64,000 nucleotides of DNA. It comes from an uncultured Macellibacteroides sp. (GTDB lineage Bacteria; Bacteroidota; Bacteroidia; Bacteroidales; Tannerellaceae). The stretch is taken from positions 2,976,001 to 3,040,000 of the forward strand of contig NZ_OY762974.1 in assembly GCF_963667135.1 (NCBI RefSeq), read 5' to 3'. Of the stretch, positions 26,222 through 35,262 are shown piece after piece. Both the position numbers and the translations under genes were made by a program. Position 1 is the first letter of the stretch. Every line of letters begins with the position of its first letter. The notes below the pieces were generated by a model. That model saw nothing but the letters and a program-made list of their open reading frames with translations. It searched no databases and had not been told where the DNA came from.

Positions 26222-26347
26222 GTGAAAAAACATAAATTCCAGCTAAAACAAGTAATAAAATGGTTTTTCATTACTTCGGTCTGTTTGATTCTCATAATTG
26301 GAATCATTGCCAGAATTCAACACTTTTTCACAGTGCATTTAAAATAA
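26222..26347 (+). CDS. Small single-pass membrane protein, 41 residues
   Basis: A GTG-started frame runs 42 codons to TAA at 26345-26347 and codes a basic N-terminus (VKKHKFQLKQVIKW), one hydrophobic helix (FFITSVCLILIIGIIA) and a short tail with two histidines. It fits tightly between its neighbours: 7 bp after the TRASH-like gene and 15 bp before the pump gene. The strong membrane-segment pattern and the spacing suggest a real gene, perhaps a small pump subunit as seen in some RND systems. No homology is claimed. Confidence 0.5.
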   Translation: MKKHKFQLKQVIKWFFITSVCLILIIGIIARIQHFFTVHLK

Positions 26348-26362
26348 ATCAATAATTAAATT

Positions 26363-29300
26363 ATGATAGAACGTATTATTAATTTTTCAATAAAGAATAA
26401 GTTTATTATAGGCTTATTTGTAGTTGCATTAATTGGCTGGGGGGCGTACTCGCTTACTCAGTTGCCTATTGATGCAACCCCTGACATAACCAACAACCAG
26501 GTGCAGGTTATTTCGCTTGCCCCATCGTTGGCGGTTCAGGAAGTCGAGAGCTCAATTACAGCACCTATTGAGGTAGCTGTTGCCAATATCCCCAATATGA
26601 TTGAACTTCGCTCCATCTCACGTTTGGGCTTGTCGGTGACTACTATTGTGTTTAAAGACAATGTAGATATCTACTGGGCACGGCAACAAGTCGGGGAACG
26701 CCTAAAAGAAGCCGAGGACATTATCCCGGCGGGTCTCGCAAAAATTGAGATGGCGCCTATTTCTACGGGCTTGGGCGAGATATACCAATATCGCCTTGCT
26801 GTAGAAAAGGGATATGAAACTAAATATTCTCCAATGGACTTAAGAACCTTGCAGGATTGGACGGTTCGTCGCGAGATGTTAGGAACAACAGGTGTAGCGG
26901 ATATTAACAGCTATGGCGGATTCGTGAAGCAATATGAAGTAGCCATAAATCCCGAGAGACTTAGAAGCATGAACCTTACACTCACCGACATCTTTGATGC
27001 ACTTGAAAGAAACAACGAGAATACAGGTAGTGCGTATATCGACAAAAAACCAACTGCTTACTTTATCCGTGGCATTGGGTTGGTAAAATCATTAGAAGAT
27101 ATTGAAAAGATTGTTGTAAAAAGCAACTCATCGGGTATTCCTGTTTTAATTAGAGATATTGCAAGTGTTCAATATGGAAATTCCACACGATATGGTGCTA
27201 TGGTTATTGATACTACAGAGGCTGTTGGCGGTGTGGTTATGATGCTCAAAGGAGCAAATGCGAATGAAGTTACAAAGAATGTAGAAACCCGCATTGAAAC
27301 CATTCAGAAATCATTACCTAAAGGAGTGAAGATTGAACCGTTTCTTAATCGTTCTGATTTAGTGGGACGTGCTATTAGTACTGTTGCCAGAAACCTGATT
27401 GAAGGGGCATTAATTGTTATCTTCATTTTGATATTGTTTTTAGGAAATATGCGGGCAGGGCTCATTGTTGCCTCAGTAATTCCACTTTCAATGCTGTTTG
27501 CTGTTTCAATGATGCAACTTTTTGGTGTATCGGGTAACCTGATGAGTCTGGGAGCTATTGACTTCGGGTTAATTGTGGATGGTGCAGTAATTATTGTCGA
27601 GAGCGTGGTGCATCGAATAACAATGAGTAAACACCATCATCCGGGTATTAAAAGACTTTCGCAGCCACAAATGGATGAAACAGTATTCGAGTCGGCAAAA
27701 CGTATGATGAGTTCCGCCACATTCGGACAAGTTATTATCCTGATTGTGTATGTCCCAATTATGGCGTTGGTGGGTATCGAAGGTAAAATGTTTCGTCCCA
27801 TGGCACAAGTTGTGTCATTTGCATTGATTGGTGCTACAATTCTATCATTAACGTATGTGCCAATGGTTTCAACCTTATTCTTGAGTAAGAACACCGAACA
27901 CAAACCCAATTTTTCAGATAAGATGATGAATTGGTTTCACAAGATATTTAATCCGGCTATCCGGTTTGCCTTAAAACGGAAATTACTTGTATCAGCATCG
28001 GTCATTGCAATATTCATTGCAAGTCTCTTTGTCTTTAGTAGCTTGGGAGGTGAGTTCATTCCTCAACTGGAGGAAGGCGATTTGGCAGCAGGGGTAATTA
28101 CCTTGCAGGGTGGTTCGCTTACCAATACGGTTGAGCAGGTTCAAAAAGCTAATAAAATATTACTTGCTAACTTCCCTGAAATAAAACATGTTGTTTGTAA
28201 AATTGGAGCAGGCGAAATTCCAACCGACCCAACTCCAATGGAAACAGGTGATTATATTATTACGCTCAAAGATAAAAGTGAATGGACTTCGGCAAAAAAC
28301 CGTGAAGAACTGGTGGAAAAGATGGAAGAAGCATTGATACCGTTGGCAGGTGTAAAATTTGAGTTTCAACAACCGATTCAAATGCGTACCAACGAATTGC
28401 TTTCGGGATCAAAACAGGATATTGCTATAAAAATATTCGGCGATGACCTGAACACACTAGCTGATAAAGCTTCGCAAGTGGAAAAAATCATTCAAAAAGT
28501 TCAAGGCGTTGAAGATATTAATGTGGAGAAAGTAACCGGGTTGGCTCAGATTCAGGTTGAATATAATCGTGATCGATTGGCTCAATACGGACTCTCAATT
28601 GCAGAAGTAAACCGTGTGTTACGGACAGCATTTGCCGGAAGTCAGGCGGGAGTAGTATTCGACGAAGAAAAACGGTTTGGATTGGTAGTACGAATGGATA
28701 AGGATTACCGCCAAAGCATTGACGATGTAAAAAATCTTTCAGTTGCTTTGCCCAATGGCGGACAGATTCCTTTTGAACAAATTGCCAATGTTGAAATAAA
28801 ATCAGGTCCTGCACAGGTGTCACGTGAAGATACAAAACGCCGTATAACCATTGGTTTTAATGTTCGTAACAGAGATGTACAAAGTGTCATAGCTGATGTC
28901 ACAAAACAAATTGATGCAAAAGTGCAACTACCAACAGGTTATTACGTAAAATATGGCGGTCAATTTGAGAATCTTCAAGCTGCCAAGGCTCGTCTGGCAA
29001 TTGCTGTTCCGGTAGCGTTGTTGCTCATATTTGTACTCTTATTCTTTACATTTCATTCTGTAAAACAAACCTTATTAATCTATACAGCTGTACCCATGTC
29101 GTTGATTGGGGGTATTTTGGCACTTTGGCTACGAGGTATGAATTTTTCCATTTCTGCAGGGGTTGGTTTTATCGCTTTGTTTGGTATCGCCGTGTTAAAT
29201 GGCATTGTACTCATTGCCGAATTTAACCGATTGGAGAAAGAAGAAAGTATCACAGATATTTACGAACGGGTTATTAAAGGACTGAATACACGTTTGCGTC

Positions 29301-30757
29301 CGGTAATTATGACGGCTGCCGTTGCTTCGTTGGGTTTCTTGCCTATGGCATTATCTACCTCGGCAGGTGCTGAAGTGCAAAAACCGCTGGCAACAGTTGT
29401 TATTGGTGGACTGATAACAGCCACTTTACTGACGCTAATCGTTTTGCCTATCTTTTACATATTCTTTTCAACTTTTTCATTCAGGTCACTTTTTAAAAGG
29501 AAGTCGGTGAAAACCTTGTCTGTTTTGTTGATGCTTGTTGTTTGTTCTTCGGGTTTTAATTCAATAAATGCGCAGCAAACTAAAAGCATTAATCTGAAAC
29601 AAGCAATTCAAATGGCGTTGGACAGTAATTTATCCGTGCGTTCGTCAAAATATTCTGTTGATGTTCAAAAGGCCTTAAAGGGTGCTTCGTGGGATATTCC
29701 AAAGACTAGCATTGATGGACAATACGGGCAATTTAACTCCTATAGCAAAGACAATAGTTTCACTGTATCGCAATCCTTTGCTTTTCCAACGGTTTATATA
29801 AATCAAAACAAACTGGCTAAAGCCAATGTCAAAAGCAGCGAATGGCAGTTGAAAACTTCGCAGCTCGAAATTGCCACGCAAGTGAAACAAATTTACTGGC
29901 AATTGGCTTACCTGTATTCGAAGCAAAAATTATTCGCATATCAGGATAGTTTATACACTGGCTTCCAAAAAGCGGCAGAACTCAGGGCAAAAACGGGTGA
30001 AACAAACCAGCTCGAAATGATTTCAGCTCGTTCGCAAAGCCTCGAAATTAAAAATCAGTTGCAACAGATTAATGCCGATTTGGTGATTTATAATCAGAAA
30101 CTGCAAACTATTTTAAATGTTGGAACAACCCTGTACCCTGCCGATACAGTGTTACACCGTATCGACTATTTACCTGCTGCCGACAAATCCGTTTTAGCTG
30201 CTAATCCTTCTGTTAGCTATATTAATCAACAGGTTGAAGTGGCTCGGTTGGAGAAAAAAGTGGAAAGCAGTCGAATATTACCCGATTTGAGTATAGGGTA
30301 TTTCAGCCAAACCATGCAGGGAACTCAGGAAATAAACGGAGTGCCACGTGTATTTGGTACGGGCAACCGCTTTACCGGAATTCAGGTGGGCATTGCAGTT
30401 CCATTATGGTTTGCACCTTATTCTGCAAAAGCTAAGGCTGCAAAGTTTAAAGAAAAAGTGGCACAAACAAATGCGGAGTATTATTCAAAATCGCTTTCAG
30501 GTAGTTATCGTTCATTAATGCTTGAATTCAGCAAGAACAGCAATAGTGTTGATTATTACGAAAAACAGGCAATTCCAGAGGCCAATTTAATTATTGAACA
30601 GGCTACAAAAAGTTACAAAGCCGGAGCATTGGATTATCTGGACTACATTCTTAGTTTAAGTCGTGCATTAAGTATTAAACAAAGCTATCTCGATGCACAG
30701 AACGACTATAATCAAACTATTATTTCTATTGACTTTATTACAGGTAAAATATATTAA
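26363..30757 (+). CDS. CzcA-type RND metal efflux pump fused to a TolC-type channel
   Basis: This 1464-residue protein is two proteins in one frame. Residues 1 to about 1045 are a heavy-metal RND pump with TM1 (FIIGLFVVALIGWGAYSL), the periplasmic loops and the proton-relay helix DFGLIVDGAVIIVE at 400-413. DFGxxxDGA is the pattern of divalent cation pumps (CzcA, Zn/Co/Cd), not of copper/silver CusA. After the last pump helix comes a second signal-like segment (about 1050-1073, KTLSVLLMLVVCSSGFNSINAQ) and then two TolC repeats to the end. The fused form is known in Bacteroidetes; cleavage after the internal signal is an inference. It precedes the adaptor gene by 51 bp. Confidence 0.92.
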   Translation: MIERIINFSIKNKFIIGLFVVALIGWGAYSLTQLPIDATPDITNNQVQVISLAPSLAVQEVESSITAPIEVAVANIPNMIELRSISRLGLSVTTIVFKDNVDIYWARQQVGERLKEAEDIIPAGLAKIEMAPISTGLGEIYQYRLAVEKGYETKYSPMDLRTLQDWTVRREMLGTTGVADINSYGGFVKQYEVAINPERLRSMNLTLTDIFDALERNNENTGSAYIDKKPTAYFIRGIGLVKSLEDIEKIVVKSNSSGIPVLIRDIASVQYGNSTRYGAMVIDTTEAVGGVVMMLKGANANEVTKNVETRIETIQKSLPKGVKIEPFLNRSDLVGRAISTVARNLIEGALIVIFILILFLGNMRAGLIVASVIPLSMLFAVSMMQLFGVSGNLMSLGAIDFGLIVDGAVIIVESVVHRITMSKHHHPGIKRLSQPQMDETVFESAKRMMSSATFGQVIILIVYVPIMALVGIEGKMFRPMAQVVSFALIGATILSLTYVPMVSTLFLSKNTEHKPNFSDKMMNWFHKIFNPAIRFALKRKLLVSASVIAIFIASLFVFSSLGGEFIPQLEEGDLAAGVITLQGGSLTNTVEQVQKANKILLANFPEIKHVVCKIGAGEIPTDPTPMETGDYIITLKDKSEWTSAKNREELVEKMEEALIPLAGVKFEFQQPIQMRTNELLSGSKQDIAIKIFGDDLNTLADKASQVEKIIQKVQGVEDINVEKVTGLAQIQVEYNRDRLAQYGLSIAEVNRVLRTAFAGSQAGVVFDEEKRFGLVVRMDKDYRQSIDDVKNLSVALPNGGQIPFEQIANVEIKSGPAQVSREDTKRRITIGFNVRNRDVQSVIADVTKQIDAKVQLPTGYYVKYGGQFENLQAAKARLAIAVPVALLLIFVLLFFTFHSVKQTLLIYTAVPMSLIGGILALWLRGMNFSISAGVGFIALFGIAVLNGIVLIAEFNRLEKEESITDIYERVIKGLNTRLRPVIMTAAVASLGFLPMALSTSAGAEVQKPLATVVIGGLITATLLTLIVLPIFYIFFSTFSFRSLFKRKSVKTLSVLLMLVVCSSGFNSINAQQTKSINLKQAIQMALDSNLSVRSSKYSVDVQKALKGASWDIPKTSIDGQYGQFNSYSKDNSFTVSQSFAFPTVYINQNKLAKANVKSSEWQLKTSQLEIATQVKQIYWQLAYLYSKQKLFAYQDSLYTGFQKAAELRAKTGETNQLEMISARSQSLEIKNQLQQINADLVIYNQKLQTILNVGTTLYPADTVLHRIDYLPAADKSVLAANPSVSYINQQVEVARLEKKVESSRILPDLSIGYFSQTMQGTQEINGVPRVFGTGNRFTGIQVGIAVPLWFAPYSAKAKAAKFKEKVAQTNAEYYSKSLSGSYRSLMLEFSKNSNSVDYYEKQAIPEANLIIEQATKSYKAGALDYLDYILSLSRALSIKQSYLDAQNDYNQTIISIDFITGKIY

Positions 30758-30808
30758 TTCCACCTTATCGACCCTTATTTGGGTTAGATGTGTTAAAACA
30801 AAAACATT

Positions 30809-31993
30809 ATGACAAAATATAAATTTATATCACCAATCGTTATTTTAGCCGCTCTCTTGACATTTTCGTCATGTAACGGAAATAAAAAATCAGCTGTGGC
30901 AGAAGAAGAAACAGAAGTAATTCCCGAAGATATTGTAGAATTACGCGAAGATCAGGTAAAACTGGCCAATATAGAAATGGGCGCAATTGAATTGCGATCA
31001 ATGAGTGGAACATTAAAAGTAAACGGTACTGTCTCAGTTGCACCACAAAATCTGGCAACCGTTAGTATGCCAATGGGTGGGTTTGTAAAAAGTACAAACC
31101 TTATGCCTGGCAATGCTGTTCGGAAAGGGCAAACACTCGCCATTATCGAAAATCAGGAGTTTATCGACATTCAGCAAAATTATTTGGAAGCAAAAAACAG
31201 ATGTGAACTTGCCAAAACTGAATACGACCGTCAAAAAGAACTTTTCAAAAGCGATGTATCTTCTCAGAAAAACATGCAACAGGTTACTTCCAATTACAAT
31301 AGTCTCAAAGTTCAGGTAAAAGCTTTGGAACAAAAGCTGTCGCTTGTTGGAATTAATCCGTTCAAACTGAACGAAGATAATATCAGTCGGTCAGTGGCAT
31401 TGGTTTCGCCTATTACGGGGTATGTCAAGGCTGTAAATGTGAGTATTGGCAAATCTGTTTCAGCTTCCGATGTATTGTTCGAAATTGTAAACAGCGACAA
31501 ACTATTTCTTGAACTCACATTATTTGAAAAAGATGCTGATAAAGTATCTAATGGTGAAAAAATTCGCTTTTATATCAACAATGAAACAGAACAGCATGAA
31601 GCAGTTGTCTATCAAACTGGAAAGTCTATAAATAATGATAAGACTTACAAAGTGTATGCGAATGTTGTCGGACATTGTAAAAACATGTTACCGGGTATGT
31701 ATGTAAATGCTCAAATTCAAGCTAAAAGTGGTCAGGCAACCTCAGTTCCTTCTGCGTCTATTGTCAGTTTCGACGACAAAGATTATATTTTCGTATTCGA
31801 GAAAAACAAGGTAGAAAGTGGAAAACCTTTTACCGAATACCGGATGATTCAAATAAAGAAAGGCGTTTCTGATGACGGATTTACAGAAATCGTTTTGCCT
31901 GAAGGCTTCAACTTTAAAGAAGCAAAAGTCGTTATTAAAGGAGCATACAATTTGCTTTCAGCAAAGAAAAATGCCGGCGAAATGAGTTGTTAA
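30809..31993 (+). CDS. RND metal efflux adaptor lipoprotein (CzcB/CusB-like)
   Basis: This 394-residue adaptor has a lipoprotein signal with Cys22 (LLTFSSCNGN), so it is anchored by lipid on the periplasmic side. It then shows an acidic linker (AEEETEVIPEDIVELRED), the barrel-sandwich halves (VSMPMGGFVKSTNLMPGNAVRKG and ALVSPITGYVKAVNVSIGKSVS), a helical hairpin of about 60 residues and a beta-barrel. It joins the CzcA half of the fused pump to its TolC half. It lies 51 bp after the pump gene and 26 bp before the PII-like gene in the same operon. Confidence 0.92.
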   Translation: MTKYKFISPIVILAALLTFSSCNGNKKSAVAEEETEVIPEDIVELREDQVKLANIEMGAIELRSMSGTLKVNGTVSVAPQNLATVSMPMGGFVKSTNLMPGNAVRKGQTLAIIENQEFIDIQQNYLEAKNRCELAKTEYDRQKELFKSDVSSQKNMQQVTSNYNSLKVQVKALEQKLSLVGINPFKLNEDNISRSVALVSPITGYVKAVNVSIGKSVSASDVLFEIVNSDKLFLELTLFEKDADKVSNGEKIRFYINNETEQHEAVVYQTGKSINNDKTYKVYANVVGHCKNMLPGMYVNAQIQAKSGQATSVPSASIVSFDDKDYIFVFEKNKVESGKPFTEYRMIQIKKGVSDDGFTEIVLPEGFNFKEAKVVIKGAYNLLSAKKNAGEMSC

Positions 31994-32019
31994 TCAATTA
32001 AAATAAAAAGATTAAAATT

Positions 32020-32352
32020 ATGAAAGAGATAAAAGCATTTGTAAAGCCATTTAAAGTAAATGATATTTTGAATCAATTACTACAGGAGGGCTATCCCAAT
32101 ACAACAGTTTCTTTAGCTGAAGGAACAGGGAAATTTAAAAGTGAGGACTCTACACTTTCAACCCATTTTTCTATAACAGATAGCAAAGTGGCTAAGATTG
32201 AAATTGTGTGCAATGATGTTGATGTTGAAAAAATTGTTAGCATTATTTCCACTAAAGGAAGAACCGGCAATCCGGGTGACGGTATTATCTACGTTTCCGA
32301 AATACAAAATGTGTATAAAGTAAGGACAGGGTTGGAAAACAAGGAAGATTAG
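32020..32352 (+). CDS. PII-like (GlnB-superfamily) protein in the metal operon
   Basis: This 110-residue protein aligns by eye with GlnB along its length: MKEIKAFVKPFKVNDILNQLLQEGY matches the first strand and helix, VAKIEIVCNDVDVEKIVSIIS the second half, GRTGNPGDGIIYVSEIQNVYKVRTG the ATP-binding C-terminal signature. The T-loop is shorter and lacks the uridylylated tyrosine. PII-like proteins linked to RND metal-efflux genes are a described subgroup, so a role in sensing nucleotides or metals to tune the pump is more likely than nitrogen control. It is the last gene of the first cargo transcript, ending at a strong terminator. Confidence 0.85.
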   Translation: MKEIKAFVKPFKVNDILNQLLQEGYPNTTVSLAEGTGKFKSEDSTLSTHFSITDSKVAKIEIVCNDVDVEKIVSIISTKGRTGNPGDGIIYVSEIQNVYKVRTGLENKED

Positions 32353-32362
32353 TTTAAATCTA

Positions 32363-32396
32363 AAGACAGCTCAATGAATTGGGCTGTCTTTTTTTT
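32363..32396 (+). terminator. Rho-independent terminator after the pump operon
   Basis: AAGACAGC-CAAT pairs with ATTG-GCTGTCTT around two bases, followed by a T tract (eight T after the stem). It separates the pump operon from the ATPase operon, so the second operator is needed for the latter. Confidence 0.85.
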
Positions 32397-32428
32397 GATT
32401 AGTTATAAGTGTCTGAAAAGTAAAACTT

Positions 32429-32443
32429 TGCAACTTAGTTGCA
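32429..32443 (+). promoter_or_regulatory. 7-1-7 palindromic operator, copy 2
   Basis: TGCAACTTAGTTGCA differs from copy 1 only in the central base. Its centre is 21 bp before the first base of the -7 box at 32457, the same spacing as copy 1. Confidence 0.75.
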
Positions 32444-32456
32444 CTGCGTTTTTCAT

Positions 32457-32464
32457 TATTTTTG
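32457..32464 (+). promoter_or_regulatory. -7 promoter element of the ATPase operon
   Basis: TATTTTTG matches TAnnTTTG. The leader to the ATG at 32546 is about 80 bp, longer than usual in this window, with no clear hairpin. Confidence 0.65.
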
Positions 32465-32545
32465 TAGCGGATAAAGAATGAATAAAATCGTGGAAGTTTA
32501 TCTACATAAAGGTATTCTTATTTTAAAACTAAATATAAAGTAGAT

Positions 32546-34633
32546 ATGAAAAAATATAAGCTAAATAATTTAGATTGTGCGTCATGTGCAACTAAGATAG
32601 AAAGCAGTCTGTCAAAACTGGAGGAAGTAAAATTCGTAACGGTGAATTTTGCAAATGCCACCATGACTATTGATACCGATAATCTCGAAAAGGTCAAAGC
32701 TCAGATTAAGACACTTGAACCAGAAGTTGAAGTAGAAGACATTGACAAGGAGAAAACATTGGTTTCGGTAAGTGAACTTGCAGAAAATAAAGGAACAATA
32801 ATTAAAGCAGTCTCTGCTTTGGCATTATTAGTTATTGGGATAATATTTGAAGAAAAACTACACAATACTCCGTTTCAACTCGGTGAATACGCAGTATATG
32901 TTACCGCTTACCTCATTGTGGGTTGGAATGTGATAGCCTCAGCTGTAAAAAATATCATTAGAGGACAATTCTTTGATGAACAGTTTTTAATGGCCATAGC
33001 AACACTGGGAGCTTTTGCTATTCATCAAATGCCCGAAGCGGTGGCAGTAATGCTATTTTACGTGACTGGTGAATTATTTCAGGACATTGCAGTGGGTCGT
33101 TCACGCAAGTCAATCAAATCGCTATTGGAAATAAAACCCGATTATGCCAATCTGAAATCAGGCGTGGAAGTAGTCCGGGTTTCTCCCGAAGATGTAAAAG
33201 TTGGTGACATTATTGTCGTTAAGGCAGGTGAAAAAGTTCCACTCGACGGAACGATACTCGACGGAACTTCGTTTGTTGATACCGCAGCGTTAACAGGCGA
33301 AAGTGTACCCAGAAAGGTAAAAGAAAAAGATGCCGTATTATCCGGGATGATCAATCAAAATGGGCTCATAACTATCAAAGTCACTAAGCTTTTCAGCGAA
33401 TCTTCTATTTCAAAAATAATGGAATTGGTCGAAAACGCCACTTCACAAAAAGCGGAAACGGAGAAGTTCATTACAACTTTTGCGCGGTATTATACGCCCA
33501 TAGTTGTCATTGGTGCTCTATTGCTCGCCGTTTTGCCTCCACTGTTATTTGCCGGGCAAACCTTCAGCGATTGGATTTATCGAGCATTGGTTGTGTTGGT
33601 TGTTTCCTGTCCCTGCGCTTTGGTTATTAGCATTCCACTGGGCTACTTTGGTGGTATCGGCATGGCTTCAAGAAAGGGTATTCTGGTCAAAGGGTCCAAC
33701 TTTCTGGATGCACTCACACAGGTAAAAACCGTAGTTTTTGATAAGACGGGAACACTTACAAAAGGAGAATTTAAAGTTTCGGAGGTGGTTACTTCCAACG
33801 GCTTTTCCAAAGACGAAATCTTGGAATTTGCGGCCTATGCTGAGATGAATTCAAATCACCCGATAGCACAATCTATTTCCCTAGCATATCAAGGTAAAAT
33901 TGACATTGCAAGAATTACAAAAACTGAAGAAATTTCGGGACATGGTATGAAGGCAATCGTTGACGGTAAAACAATACTTGCCGGCAATGATAAAATGTTA
34001 CACAAAGAAAACGTTGCGCATTCGGTTTGTCAGGTTGACGGAACGGTAGTACACATAGCCATTGACCACGTTTATGCGGGTTATATTATTATTTCCGATA
34101 GCTTGAAAGACGATGCAGTTGAAGCTATTGAAAATTTAAAATCAAAGAATATTCAAACGGTCATGCTCACCGGTGACAACCAATTTGCTGCAGCAGCCTT
34201 TGCAAAGAAATTGAATATAGACAAATACTTCTATGAACTACTCCCCGAAGATAAAGTCAAACACATTGAACAGTTAATCATAGAAAATAAAGGAGGCAAA
34301 GTTGCCTTTGTTGGCGATGGAATAAATGATGCTCCTGTGATTGCCCGTGCTGATGTGGGAATAGCCATGGGAGCACTTGGATCCGATGCTGCAATTGAAA
34401 CTGCCGATGTAGTGCTAATGACAGACTCACCGTCAAAAGTTGCTTTATCCATTGAAGTTGCGAAAATAACGAGAAACATTGTTTGGCAAAATATTTACTT
34501 TGCTATGGGTGTAAAACTAATTTTCATCGTTCTGGGTGTATTCGGTGTTGCAACCATGTGGGAAGCTGTGTTTGGAGATATGGGCGTTGCTTTAATTGCT
34601 GTTTTTAATGCTATTAGAATACTGAAAAAATGA
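32546..34633 (+). CDS. P1B-type metal-transporting ATPase, Zn/Cd/Pb type
   Basis: This 695-residue inner-membrane ATPase exports divalent metal from the cytoplasm. Features in order: an HMA domain with CASC (about residues 11-14), membrane helices from about 85, the actuator TGES loop, the metal-site motif CPC at about 355-357, the phosphorylated Asp399 in DKTGT, and the hinge GDGINDAP. The last membrane segments read GVKLIFIVLGVFGVATMWEAVFGDMG, the pattern of P1B-2 (ZntA/CadA) pumps. This agrees with the CzcA-type RND partner that would move the metal from periplasm to outside. Its stop overlaps the next gene by 4 bp. Confidence 0.93.
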   Translation: MKKYKLNNLDCASCATKIESSLSKLEEVKFVTVNFANATMTIDTDNLEKVKAQIKTLEPEVEVEDIDKEKTLVSVSELAENKGTIIKAVSALALLVIGIIFEEKLHNTPFQLGEYAVYVTAYLIVGWNVIASAVKNIIRGQFFDEQFLMAIATLGAFAIHQMPEAVAVMLFYVTGELFQDIAVGRSRKSIKSLLEIKPDYANLKSGVEVVRVSPEDVKVGDIIVVKAGEKVPLDGTILDGTSFVDTAALTGESVPRKVKEKDAVLSGMINQNGLITIKVTKLFSESSISKIMELVENATSQKAETEKFITTFARYYTPIVVIGALLLAVLPPLLFAGQTFSDWIYRALVVLVVSCPCALVISIPLGYFGGIGMASRKGILVKGSNFLDALTQVKTVVFDKTGTLTKGEFKVSEVVTSNGFSKDEILEFAAYAEMNSNHPIAQSISLAYQGKIDIARITKTEEISGHGMKAIVDGKTILAGNDKMLHKENVAHSVCQVDGTVVHIAIDHVYAGYIIISDSLKDDAVEAIENLKSKNIQTVMLTGDNQFAAAAFAKKLNIDKYFYELLPEDKVKHIEQLIIENKGGKVAFVGDGINDAPVIARADVGIAMGALGSDAAIETADVVLMTDSPSKVALSIEVAKITRNIVWQNIYFAMGVKLIFIVLGVFGVATMWEAVFGDMGVALIAVFNAIRILKK

Positions 34634-35244
34634 AAAAAATATTATTTATAACATGCGTACTAATTTCTATGAATATGTATGCTCAAAAAACGAGAGAAAT
34701 AAAGAACAACGAAATAAAAGTTCTTTTTCTTAGTTCACTTGATTTCAAACAAGCGAAAGCTACCCAAATTAGTGATTTCTTGCACAAAGGGGATAAAATA
34801 AAACTTAATCAGTTTTTTATTTCTCCGGATATAACGGTTGTAGAACAAAATACAAAAAAGAGTTTCCCAAAAGACAGTATTTTTGCAATTCAACTAACTA
34901 ATGGACAGAATTACAGATTTATCAATCGGAAGCCATATCTTATTGCTGATACTTCTTTTCTTTATATCTATACCAGAAATGACGTTAAAACTGAATATCA
35001 GCAATCAGGTCCACACACTATCCATAAGGAAATTCCGGTAACCGTCTATTATTTTAGCTTTGGAGACCATAAAAAAGTGTATTCACTTACCTTGGTAAAT
35101 CTTCGAAAATATATTCTTATCGATCCTGTAGTTCACACAGCTGTGTGCAATAAATTTACCAATGATGAAATGCTGTCTGAAATTAACAACAGTACTGGAC
35201 ATTTCATTTTAAACGAAATAATACGCTCTAAACTCAATCAATAA
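34630..35244 (+). CDS. Secreted protein of unknown function, co-transcribed with the ATPase
   Basis: This 204-residue protein has a signal peptide (MKKILFITCVLISMNMYAQ) and a soluble domain with no motif I recognise. The mature part is rich in Lys, Asn and aromatic residues and has only one cysteine (in HTAVCNKF), so it is not an obvious metal-sulfur protein. The start overlaps the ATPase stop by 4 bp (ATGA), which implies translational coupling and a shared task, perhaps periplasmic metal handling. A DUF302 gene follows after 18 bp. Confidence 0.7.
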   Translation: MKKILFITCVLISMNMYAQKTREIKNNEIKVLFLSSLDFKQAKATQISDFLHKGDKIKLNQFFISPDITVVEQNTKKSFPKDSIFAIQLTNGQNYRFINRKPYLIADTSFLYIYTRNDVKTEYQQSGPHTIHKEIPVTVYYFSFGDHKKVYSLTLVNLRKYILIDPVVHTAVCNKFTNDEMLSEINNSTGHFILNEIIRSKLNQ

Positions 35245-35262
35245 CAATTTAATACTATCGCT

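Noticed and set aside
26363-30757. Copper/silver CusA assignment for the fused pump
   Set aside because: The proton-relay motif is DFGxxxDGA, the divalent-cation (CzcA) pattern, and the linked ATPase is of the Zn/Cd/Pb type.
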